Source: Alcaligenaceae bacterium CGII-47 (GTDB taxonomy: Bacteria; Pseudomonadota; Gammaproteobacteria; Burkholderiales; Burkholderiaceae_B). Taken from it: a stretch of 64,000 nt of DNA. Under the pieces are notes generated by a model. It was given only the letters and a program-made list of their open reading frames with translations. It had not been told where the DNA came from and did not search any database. Position numbers and translations under genes: made by a program. Numbering within the stretch: position 1 is the stretch's first letter; every line of letters starts with the position of its first letter. The DNA is taken from the NCBI GenBank assembly GCA_019166125.1, contig JAHTBO010000006.1:62001-126000 (forward strand), read 5' to 3'. Below are positions 57,467 to 64,000 of this stretch, piece by piece.

Positions 57467-58126
57467 TTAGCCTTCAATCCCCGTGCACGGCTGGGCAGGA
57501 TGCGAGGCCAGCTCATTGATGGGATCAGTATCGGGCTGGCGCGTCAGACGGTAATCGAGGCTGGCGCGCTGCCCGTCCAGGGTATGGATGCGCAGCACGT
57601 TATCCCCCACAAATTCAAGCAAAGCCTTGGTTTGTTGATCTGTCGTGCGTAGCGCAATGCGCAGGGGCTGTTCGCCGACCCTGACCCAACACCCAAGCTG
57701 GGTCAGGGTGGTTTGCGCGTCGTTGAGCAGGGTGCTGCGCGCGCGCCACTGACCGTCGGGGGCAAGTGTCAGGGTAATGCGGGTGGCGGCACAGGGCTGG
57801 GTGCTCAGGCACGGGACGGTTCCCAAAAAGGTATGAGGCTGAGCGAGTTGACGCGGTAGTGCATCCGCCTGTGTGGCTGGGTTGGCAGAGGCCTGTGCTG
57901 TTGGCTTTTGGGTGTCCTCGCCAAAGCCGAGCTGGATTTGTGAAGGGGCGGTCGGGGCAGCATTGCCTTGCGCGCGGTGTAATGCGTCGGACTGGGTGGA
58001 CTCGCGCGGGGTGTCGTAGTAGCCAGCCTGTCGCTGCTGGGCGCAGGCGCCCAACAGCATCACAAGGAGCACGGGGGCTACACCAGTGGTGAGCAGGCGG
58101 CGAAGGGGTGAGGCAGGGAGGCGCAT
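57467..58126 (-). CDS. Outer-membrane lipoprotein with NlpE-like domain
   Basis: A 219-residue lipoprotein: signal with lipobox LLGAC (Cys near residue 28), a low-complexity Gln/Ala/Thr/Pro linker (30-95) and a C-terminal NlpE/CopR-like small barrel (FLGTVPCLSTQPCAATRITLTLAPDGQW near 98, FVGDNVLRIHTLDGQ near 170). NlpE-type proteins sense surface contact or lipoprotein trafficking, or bind copper; here two Cys spaced PCxxxxPC replace the CxxC. Function is inferred from pattern only. It converges with the LuxR-type gene and is divergent from the prepilin peptidase gene with starts 2 bases apart or overlapping. Confidence 0.75.
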   Translation of the reverse strand: MRLPASPLRRLLTTGVAPVLLVMLLGACAQQRQAGYYDTPRESTQSDALHRAQGNAAPTAPSQIQLGFGEDTQKPTAQASANPATQADALPRQLAQPHTFLGTVPCLSTQPCAATRITLTLAPDGQWRARSTLLNDAQTTLTQLGCWVRVGEQPLRIALRTTDQQTKALLEFVGDNVLRIHTLDGQRASLDYRLTRQPDTDPINELASHPAQPCTGIEG

Positions 58127-58874
58127 GGCGGAATTCCATCAGTTTGTGCAGTCAGCATTCTACGCATTTACACAGGGCTTGGCGAAGGCTTCAGTGTATA
58201 TCTGGCTTGCCTGGCTTGTCGCGTTGTGTGTGGGCATGCTCAGCGGTGCCTTGGCGCGCCAGATCGCACTGAACTACGAGGCGGCACTGCGCGCGCATGC
58301 CCCAATAAATACATTCACGTGTCTGAGGGTTCTGTTGCGCAGCGCATCAGGGATGCGGTGGGGATGGCGCGATGCGCTGGGTGCCGGTTTGATGTTTGGC
58401 GTCACAGTGCTGTGTCTGCATATTCAAGGCGGCGTCGCTGGTTTGGCTGCCAGCTTGGCTTGCGCGGTGTTGTTTTGCCTGGCTTATATCGATATTCGTA
58501 CCGGGCTGTTGCCTGATGCCTTGACGCTGCCATTGCTGGGTCTAGGGGTGTGGATCGGTCCCCTCAACGGTTTGGCTGCGCTATCGGCGGCGATGCTCAC
58601 GTATTTAAGTGCCCGGCTGCTGGATGCTGCGTATCGCCGTGTGCGTGGGCAAGCAGGCATGGGCGGTGGAGACATTAAACTCATGGCCGCACTGGCGGCC
58701 TGGACGGGCGGCTACACGCTGATCTGGATCGTGTTGGGTGCATGCCTGGGTGGTCTGCTGTATGCGATGGGTGCGCAGCGCCGCCTTATGCCATACGGTG
58801 CCTACCCTTTTGGGCCATTCCTTGCGCTGTCGGCTGCTCCGGTGCTTGTGGCTGGGGTACAGTCATGGTTTTAG
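58125..58874 (+). CDS. A24-family prepilin peptidase, lacking the Cys-rich methylase part
   Basis: Membrane aspartic protease of type IV prepilins, 249 residues from the ATG at 58125 (MAEFHQFVQSA). The two catalytic Asp motifs are present: AYIDIRTGLLPDALTLPLL (near residue 125) and GMGGGDIKLMAAL (near 190). About seven membrane segments follow the family pattern. The N-terminal third lacks the two CxxC pairs of the N-methylase domain found in PilD, and is shorter. In Betaproteobacteria this gene normally follows pilB and pilC and precedes coaE; here pilB and pilC are absent while coaE follows. Confidence 0.87.
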   Translation: MAEFHQFVQSAFYAFTQGLAKASVYIWLAWLVALCVGMLSGALARQIALNYEAALRAHAPINTFTCLRVLLRSASGMRWGWRDALGAGLMFGVTVLCLHIQGGVAGLAASLACAVLFCLAYIDIRTGLLPDALTLPLLGLGVWIGPLNGLAALSAAMLTYLSARLLDAAYRRVRGQAGMGGGDIKLMAALAAWTGGYTLIWIVLGACLGGLLYAMGAQRRLMPYGAYPFGPFLALSAAPVLVAGVQSWF

Positions 58875-58895
58875 CCATGCATGAGGGTGTCGCGG

Positions 58896-59525
58896 ATGTT
58901 TTCAGTGGGTTTGACCGGGGGCATCGGCTCGGGCAAAACGCAGGTTGCGGATTTACTCGCGGCTTGGGGGGCAAGTGTTATTGATACGGATAAGATTGCT
59001 CATGCACTCACCGCTGCGCGCGGTGCGGCACTTCCTGCAATCTGCGCCGAGTTTGGTGCGCAATCGATCGCCCAGGATGGCGCGATGGATCGCGAAGTCA
59101 TGCGCCGTCTTGTGTTCGAACAACCTAAGCGCCGCGCCGCGTTAGAGGCGATCCTTCATCCGCTGATCGATGACCAGGTGCGTGCGCAGGCACAGCGTGC
59201 CCGGGGCACCTATCTGGTCTATGTGGTGCCGCTTTTGGTCGAGTCGGGGCGCTGGCGATCACGCGTGGATCGTATCTGCGTGGTGGACTGTGATCCTGTA
59301 ACACAGATTGCCCGCGTGCAGGCGCGTAGTGGGCTGACGTCAGACGCCATTACGCGTATCATGTCAGCACAAGCCTCACGAGCGGTACGGCTGGCCGCAG
59401 CGGATGACGTTGTGCTCAATGATGGCGGCACTGATAGGGACGAGTTGACGCGCCGCACGCGCCTTGTCCATGACCGATGGTGTGCTATGGCTGCGGGGGC
59501 GAGGCTCGATTCCAGTCAGGAATAG
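58896..59525 (+). CDS. coaE: Dephospho-CoA kinase
   Basis: Last enzyme of coenzyme A synthesis. 209 residues from the ATG at 58896 (MFSVGLTGGIGSGKTQVADLL), which has GAGGGTG upstream at good spacing; an ATG at 58881 is also in frame. Walker A GGIGSGKT near residue 8; DTDKIAHAL near 33; the LEAILHPLI and VVPLLVESGRW segments near 85 and 115. Lies 21 bases after the prepilin peptidase gene. Confidence 0.95.
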   Translation: MFSVGLTGGIGSGKTQVADLLAAWGASVIDTDKIAHALTAARGAALPAICAEFGAQSIAQDGAMDREVMRRLVFEQPKRRAALEAILHPLIDDQVRAQAQRARGTYLVYVVPLLVESGRWRSRVDRICVVDCDPVTQIARVQARSGLTSDAITRIMSAQASRAVRLAAADDVVLNDGGTDRDELTRRTRLVHDRWCAMAAGARLDSSQE

Positions 59526-59538
59526 GATTAAATATCGC

Positions 59539-60291
59539 GTGATTCTGTACGAATATCCCTGTAACGAACGTATCCGATCCTTTCTCAGGGTCGAGCATCT
59601 CTTTGACCGATTGTTTTTCTTTGCGCGCGGCGAGGATGCGCACTGCCATCAGATCGCTATGGCGACGCTGTTCGATCTGCTGGATATCTGTGACCGTGCC
59701 GATCTGCGCACCTCGGTTTTGCAGGATATGGATCGTCATCGTGCGGCGATGGCGGGACTGCGTGAGCATCCCGGCGTCGATAGCGCGATGGTCGATCAGC
59801 TCCTGGCCGAGATCAAGGTGGCAGCCGCAAACCTGGCCGGCCAAGGCCGAATTGGCCAGGGCTTGCGTGACAACGAATGGCTGGCAAGCCTGCGTGGCCG
59901 GGTGTCTGTGCCGGGGGGCTCATCCCAGGTGGATATGCCTTCCTACTATTCATGGCAGATCAAGCCCGCCGCGGTACGCAACCATGATTTACAGCAGTGG
60001 ATCGAACCCTTTATGCCGCTGTGCCAGGGCTTAGCCCTGAATTTGCGCTTGCTGCGCGAGTCGGGTGACGTGGTGGATCAGATGGCCACTCAGGGTGCCT
60101 ACCAGGAAATGCTGGGTGGCAAGACCTTTCAGCTGCTGCGTGTCTGGGTAGACGATGCGCTGCGGGTATTTCCCGAGGTCAGCGCTAATAAATACGTGAT
60201 CTGGGTGCGTTTTGCCACTCAGGATAACGAGCTCAAGCCCCAGCCGGTGACCCGCGATGTCGGATTTCGACTGGCGCGCTGTAATATCTAG
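59539..60291 (+). CDS. zapD: Cell division protein ZapD
   Basis: FtsZ-binding protein that cross-links FtsZ filaments. 250 residues from a GTG at 59539 (VILYEYPCNERIRSFLRVE), with AGGA eleven bases upstream; the longer ORF frame overlapping coaE gives residues unlike the family. The family pattern FARGEDAHCHQIAMATLFDLLDICDRADL (near 30) and YSWQIKPAAVRNHDLQQW (near 135) is clear. The usual downstream yacG is missing; an efflux adaptor gene follows. Confidence 0.93.
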   Translation: MILYEYPCNERIRSFLRVEHLFDRLFFFARGEDAHCHQIAMATLFDLLDICDRADLRTSVLQDMDRHRAAMAGLREHPGVDSAMVDQLLAEIKVAAANLAGQGRIGQGLRDNEWLASLRGRVSVPGGSSQVDMPSYYSWQIKPAAVRNHDLQQWIEPFMPLCQGLALNLRLLRESGDVVDQMATQGAYQEMLGGKTFQLLRVWVDDALRVFPEVSANKYVIWVRFATQDNELKPQPVTRDVGFRLARCNI

Positions 60292-60307
60292 GCTATTTAG
60301 CGGGCAC

Positions 60308-60328
60308 CCGGTATTTTCGCCGTACCGG
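60308..60328. repeat. Inverted repeat CCGGTA-N9-TACCGG before mdtA
   Basis: A 6-bp inverted repeat with a 9-base spacer between zapD and the efflux adaptor gene, without a T-run. It could be a regulator site of the efflux operon or a weak terminator of zapD. Confidence 0.35.
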
Positions 60329-60356
60329 TGGCGGCTTGCTGGTCGGAGACTCATTC

Positions 60357-61520
60357 ATGGAAGGTTCTAAAGATCAGGCCACGCGCCGGCGGTGGGTGCG
60401 CTGGCTGTGGTTTGCGTTGCTGCTTGCGGTGTTGCTGGCCATGTATATGATGCTTGGGCGGCAGACGGCCCCCGTTCGTGGCGGCTTGGGTGGCTACGAG
60501 GCCAAGGTGCCCGTGAATGTCGTTACGGTGCAGCCTGGTGAGGTAAGCAAATCACTCAAGGCAATCGGCACGGTGACCGCGACGGGGACCGTCGTCGTGC
60601 AGGCCCGTGTGGATGGCGAGCTGAAATCCATTGACTTTGTGGACGGCCAGACCGTGCAGGCAGGCGATGTACTCGCACAGATCGATCCACGCTCTTACCA
60701 GATCGCGCTGGATCAGGCGCTGGGCCAACAGATGCAAAATGCGGCCCAACTTGCCAATGCCTTGCGCGACCTTAAGCGCTATGAAACATTGTTCAAACAA
60801 GACTCTATTGCGCAGCAGCAGGTGGCTGCACAGCGCGCACAGGTCGCCCAATTGCAAGGCCAGGCCAAGACCGATCAGGCTGCCGTTGACAATGCGCGAT
60901 TGCAACTGAGTTACACACGCATCACTGCACCGATAGATGGTCGACTGGGTCTGCGCAAAGTCGATGTGGGCAATATCGTGCATGCCTCGGATACGGCGGG
61001 TCTGATCACCATTACGCGCAGTCATCCCATTGATGTGGTATTTGCCATCCCGCAGGCCGCCTTGTTGGCGGTTCTGACGCGGCAAAAAGACACTCCATCC
61101 TTACCCGTGAAGGTGAGCGGGCGCGATGGCGTGCAGCCGCTGGCCTTGGGAACCTTGATTGCCGTGGACAATCAGATTGATGTGGCAACCGGCACCGTAC
61201 AGCTAAAGGCGCGGTTCGAAAATCTGGATGATGCCTTGTTCCCCAACCAGTTTGTAAATGTTGAGCTTGGTCTGGGTAAGGCGCAAGGCCTGCTCGCGCC
61301 CGTGCGCGCATTACAGCGTGGTTCGGTCGGCGAGTTCGTTTATCGTGTCGATGAACAACAGCGCGTGCACATTGTAACGGTGAGCACCGGTGACTCGGAT
61401 GGTGAGCAGACGGTGGTGTTGAGTGGCCTGGAGGCGGGTCAGCGCGTGGTGACCGAAGGGACGGATCGCCTGCGCGAAGGCAGTCAGGTCGAGGTGATGA
61501 ACCAGGAATCGCCTTCGTGA
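60357..61520 (+). CDS. mdtA: RND efflux periplasmic adaptor MdtA-like
   Basis: Membrane-fusion protein of 387 residues from the ATG at 60357 (GGAG upstream). One N-terminal membrane helix (WLWFALLLAVLLAMYMMLG), then the lipoyl/barrel-sandwich region (VVVQARVDGELKSIDFVDGQTVQAGDVLAQIDPRSY), an alpha-hairpin (about 115-175) and beta-barrel domains (LQLSYTRITAPIDGRLGLRKVDVGN). It links the inner-membrane pump to an outer-membrane channel. Substrate unknown; MdtABC of E. coli exports bile salts, novobiocin and zinc/copper-related compounds. Its stop overlaps the permease start by 4 bases. Confidence 0.93.
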   Translation: MEGSKDQATRRRWVRWLWFALLLAVLLAMYMMLGRQTAPVRGGLGGYEAKVPVNVVTVQPGEVSKSLKAIGTVTATGTVVVQARVDGELKSIDFVDGQTVQAGDVLAQIDPRSYQIALDQALGQQMQNAAQLANALRDLKRYETLFKQDSIAQQQVAAQRAQVAQLQGQAKTDQAAVDNARLQLSYTRITAPIDGRLGLRKVDVGNIVHASDTAGLITITRSHPIDVVFAIPQAALLAVLTRQKDTPSLPVKVSGRDGVQPLALGTLIAVDNQIDVATGTVQLKARFENLDDALFPNQFVNVELGLGKAQGLLAPVRALQRGSVGEFVYRVDEQQRVHIVTVSTGDSDGEQTVVLSGLEAGQRVVTEGTDRLREGSQVEVMNQESPS

Positions 61521-64000
61521 ATCTGTCGCGTCCGTTTATCCTGCGGCCCGTGGCGACGACGCTGGCCATGGTGGCGCTGCTTATTGCCGGCTTGTTGAGC
61601 TATCGGATGTTGCCGGTCTCTGCTCTGCCGCAGGTGGATTTTCCAACCATACAGGTAACGACGCTCTATCCGGGTGCAGGGCCCGATGTCATGGCGGCCT
61701 TGGTCACCTCGCCGCTGGAGCGACAGTTCGGCCAGATGCCGGGCCTCTCGCAGATGCTTTCCACGAGTTCGGGGGGCTCGTCGCTTATTACCTTGCGTTT
61801 TGATTTGGATTTGCCGCTGGATGTTGCCGAGCAGCAGGTCCAGGCGGCCATCAACGCGGCATCCAACCTCTTGCCCTTGGACATGCCCTCGCCACCGATC
61901 TACAACAAGGTCAATCCTGCTGATACGCCCGTGATCACGCTGGCGGTGACTTCACCCGCCTTGCCCTTGCATGAGGTGCGTGATCTGATCGATGTGCGGG
62001 TGGCCCAAAAGCTCTCGCAGATTACCGGTGTCGGTCTGGTGAGCGTGACAGGTGGGCAGCGGCCTGCCGTGCGGATACAGGCCAATCCCCAGGCGCTGGC
62101 GGCGCATGGACTGACGCTTGCGAGCTTGCGCAGCGCTGTGGTCCAGGCCAATGTGAATCAGCCCAAGGGCAATCTGGACGGCCCGCAGCGCTCGATTACC
62201 ATCAGCATGAACGATCAACTGCGTACGACACAAGGCTATGAGCAGTTGATTCTGGCCTACGAGCAGGGGGCGCCGCTACGCCTGAAGGACGTGGCCAGTG
62301 TGCAGCGTGATGCTGAAAACATTCATCAGGCGGCGTGGTTTGGGCAGACGCCAGCGATTCTGCTCAATATTCGGCGCCAGCCTGGTGCTAATGTGATCGA
62401 GGTGGTCAACCGCGTCCAGGCCTTGTTGCCCGCGTTGCGCCAGAGCTTGCCGATGGGCGTGGATGTGGTGGTTGCGGCGGATCGTACGCATACGATTCGT
62501 GACTCGGTCACGCATGTTGAAATCGAGATGCTGCTGGCAATCCTCTTGGTGGTTGCGGTGACATTCGCCTTTTTGCGGACCTGGAAGGCGACCTTTATTC
62601 CCAGTGTGGTGGTGCCACTGTCTTTGGTGGGGACGTTTAGCCTGATGCTGCTGATGGGCTTTAGCATCAATAATCTGACGCTTATGGCGCTGACGATTGC
62701 AACGGGGTTTGTGGTCGATGATGCGATTGTGATGATCGAGAACATCGCCCGGCATATCGAGCAAGGGGAGGGGGCGATGTCCGCAGCGCTTAAAGGGGCC
62801 AAGCAAATCGGCTTTACCCTGGTGTCGCTGACGTTGTCGCTGATTGCAGTGCTGATACCGCTGCTATTTATGAGCGATGTGGCGGGGCGCCTGTTCCGTG
62901 AGTTTGCCGTGACGCTGGCGGTGGCGATTTTACTTTCCTTGCTGATCTCGCTTACCCTCACCCCGATGATGTGTGCGCGTCTGCTGCGTCCGGTTCGCGA
63001 GGAACGTCTGGGTCGATTCCAGCAGTGGCTGGGTCGCCAGCTCGATCGTTTGATTGCCTGGTACGACCGAGGATTGGGTTGGGTGCTGGCGCACCAGGTA
63101 TTGACACTGTGGGTGGCGTTGGCCACGTTTTTTGTGACGGCAGGTTTATACCTGGCCATCCCTAAGGGCTTTTTCCCGCAGCAGGACACAGGGATGATCC
63201 AGGCGGTCAGCGAGGGGCCGCAGTCGGCGTCCTTTGCCGCGATGTCGGCCTTGCAGCAGCAGGCTGTCGGGCAGATTTTGAAGGATCCTGATGTTCAGGC
63301 CGTGTCCTCCTTTATCGGGATTGACGGGGATAACGCAACCCTTAATACGGGACGGATGCAAATTGCCTTGAAGCCGCTGGGGGTGCGCTCGGCGCGCGCA
63401 CCGCAGATTATGGCGCGGCTTGACGAGCAGTTGAGCTCTGTGGCTGGCCTGCGCGTCTATATGCAGCCTGTACAAGAGCTCTCTGTCGAGGGCCAAGTAA
63501 GTCGTACGCAATTCCAAATGACGGTCTCCAACCCCGATCAGGCAGTGCTTGATGACTGGACGCCCAGGCTCGTGGCGGCCATGCAGATGCTGCCTGAGTT
63601 GCGGGATGTGGTGGATGATTTGCAGAATCGCGGCCTACAGATTGCCGTGCAGGTCGATCGGGATGCCGCCTCGCGCCTGGGGGTGACGCAGGCGTCGATT
63701 GACGATGCGCTGTACGACGCGTTTGGCCAGCGCCTGATCTCGACGATCTATACGCAATCCGCACAATATCGTGTTGTCCTGGAAGCGGGCGGGCCTTATC
63801 GGCTGGGCCCAGAGGCTTTGGCGCACATTTATGTGGCGACGGGTTCGGGCGGCGTGACGCCGCTCTCGGGCATCGCACGGTTTGAGCCGCGCACAGCACT
63901 GCTGTCTGTGCAGCGCCTGGGGCAGTTTCCTGCAGTGACCTTGTCCTTCAATTTGGCACCTGGCGTGGCCTTGTCTGATGCGGTGTCAGCGATTCAAGGT
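61517..64000 (+). CDS. mdtB: RND efflux permease MdtB/MdtC-like, 3' end outside window
   Basis: Proton-driven inner-membrane pump subunit. The GTG at 61517 (overlapping the adaptor stop: GTGA) gives MNLSRPFILRPVATTLAMVA, the standard N-terminus with the first membrane helix. 828 of about 1040 residues are visible. Features: LPQVDFPTIQVTTLYPGAGPD (porter domain), the membrane block around 335-400, proton-relay pair in VVDDAIVMIENI (near 395-400), and the SLTLTPMMCARLL segment (near 480). Frame open to the window end, no internal stop. A third MdtC-like gene may follow. Confidence 0.94.
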   Translation, partial: MNLSRPFILRPVATTLAMVALLIAGLLSYRMLPVSALPQVDFPTIQVTTLYPGAGPDVMAALVTSPLERQFGQMPGLSQMLSTSSGGSSLITLRFDLDLPLDVAEQQVQAAINAASNLLPLDMPSPPIYNKVNPADTPVITLAVTSPALPLHEVRDLIDVRVAQKLSQITGVGLVSVTGGQRPAVRIQANPQALAAHGLTLASLRSAVVQANVNQPKGNLDGPQRSITISMNDQLRTTQGYEQLILAYEQGAPLRLKDVASVQRDAENIHQAAWFGQTPAILLNIRRQPGANVIEVVNRVQALLPALRQSLPMGVDVVVAADRTHTIRDSVTHVEIEMLLAILLVVAVTFAFLRTWKATFIPSVVVPLSLVGTFSLMLLMGFSINNLTLMALTIATGFVVDDAIVMIENIARHIEQGEGAMSAALKGAKQIGFTLVSLTLSLIAVLIPLLFMSDVAGRLFREFAVTLAVAILLSLLISLTLTPMMCARLLRPVREERLGRFQQWLGRQLDRLIAWYDRGLGWVLAHQVLTLWVALATFFVTAGLYLAIPKGFFPQQDTGMIQAVSEGPQSASFAAMSALQQQAVGQILKDPDVQAVSSFIGIDGDNATLNTGRMQIALKPLGVRSARAPQIMARLDEQLSSVAGLRVYMQPVQELSVEGQVSRTQFQMTVSNPDQAVLDDWTPRLVAAMQMLPELRDVVDDLQNRGLQIAVQVDRDAASRLGVTQASIDDALYDAFGQRLISTIYTQSAQYRVVLEAGGPYRLGPEALAHIYVATGSGGVTPLSGIARFEPRTALLSVQRLGQFPAVTLSFNLAPGVALSDAVSAIQG

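Overview
The window is an uninterrupted stretch of bacterial chromosome from a GC-rich betaproteobacterium. Gene content, gene order and protein sequence (BON lipoprotein/SIS/yraN next to rsmI; kdsD-kdsC-lptCAB; ptsN-hprK-rapZ; ubiJ-ubiB; DUF3460 next to scpA and panC; coaE-zapD) point to Burkholderiales, most likely Alcaligenaceae related to Bordetella, Castellaniella or Pusillimonas. This placement is inference from recognised families; no rRNA or tRNA gene is present. Most of the window is core genome, tightly packed, with many 1-4 bp stop/start overlaps.

Layout. 1-6.5 kb: end of fmt, an NtrY/NtrX-like two-component pair, a DUF4390 protein, rsmB and a BioC-type methyltransferase. 6.5-10.2 kb: comF, trmL, then the minus-strand group rhodanese-grxC-secB-gpsA. 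10.2-15.4 kb: gpmA, an EnvC-type amidase activator, a CtpA-type protease, a MoeB/ThiF-type adenylyltransferase and a HAD phosphatase. 15.4-19.6 kb: yraN-diaA-dolP-TlpA-like-argB on the minus strand, with rsmI divergent. 19.6-27 kb: rlpA, then a long minus-strand envelope and regulation block, kdsD-kdsC-lptC-lptA-lptB-hpf-ptsN-hprK-rapZ, which lacks the rpoN normally found between lptB and hpf. 27-32.4 kb: apt, a 1310-residue FAD/Fe-S oxidoreductase and a YqaA-type membrane protein. 32.4-36.1 kb: an accessory-looking three-gene cassette (unrecognised 138-aa protein, two-domain KaiC-like ATPase, GGDEF-EAL protein). 36.1-44.8 kb: hslR, ilvA, phoBR, ubiE, a Tim44-domain protein, ubiJ-ubiB and rfaE2. 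44.8-54.2 kb: a vitamin block, with a cobalamin riboswitch ahead of btuB-btuF-thiG-thiD-pcm on the minus strand and B12-dependent metH divergent from it. 54.2-60.3 kb: an XRE regulator, a DUF3460 protein, scpA, panC, a stand-alone LuxR-type HTH, an NlpE-like lipoprotein, a shortened prepilin peptidase, coaE and zapD. 60.3-64 kb: an MdtA-type adaptor and the start of its RND permease, cut by the window end.

The most interesting material is the KaiC-like/c-di-GMP cassette: three genes joined by a 2 bp gap and a 1 bp overlap, encoding a RecA-type double ATPase, a protein with intact GGDEF and EAL motifs, and a small protein of unknown family. Second is a pair of coherent absences: no rpoN at its usual locus, and an NtrX-like regulator without the AAA+ domain that would contact sigma-54. 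Third is the riboswitch-led B12 block, in which thiamine genes may share transcription with B12 uptake genes. Smaller oddities are a PanC with an HAAH instead of HxGH motif, a prepilin peptidase without its Cys-rich cytoplasmic domain and without pilBC beside it, and a 7-3-7 inverted repeat over the likely promoter of the giant oxidoreductase.
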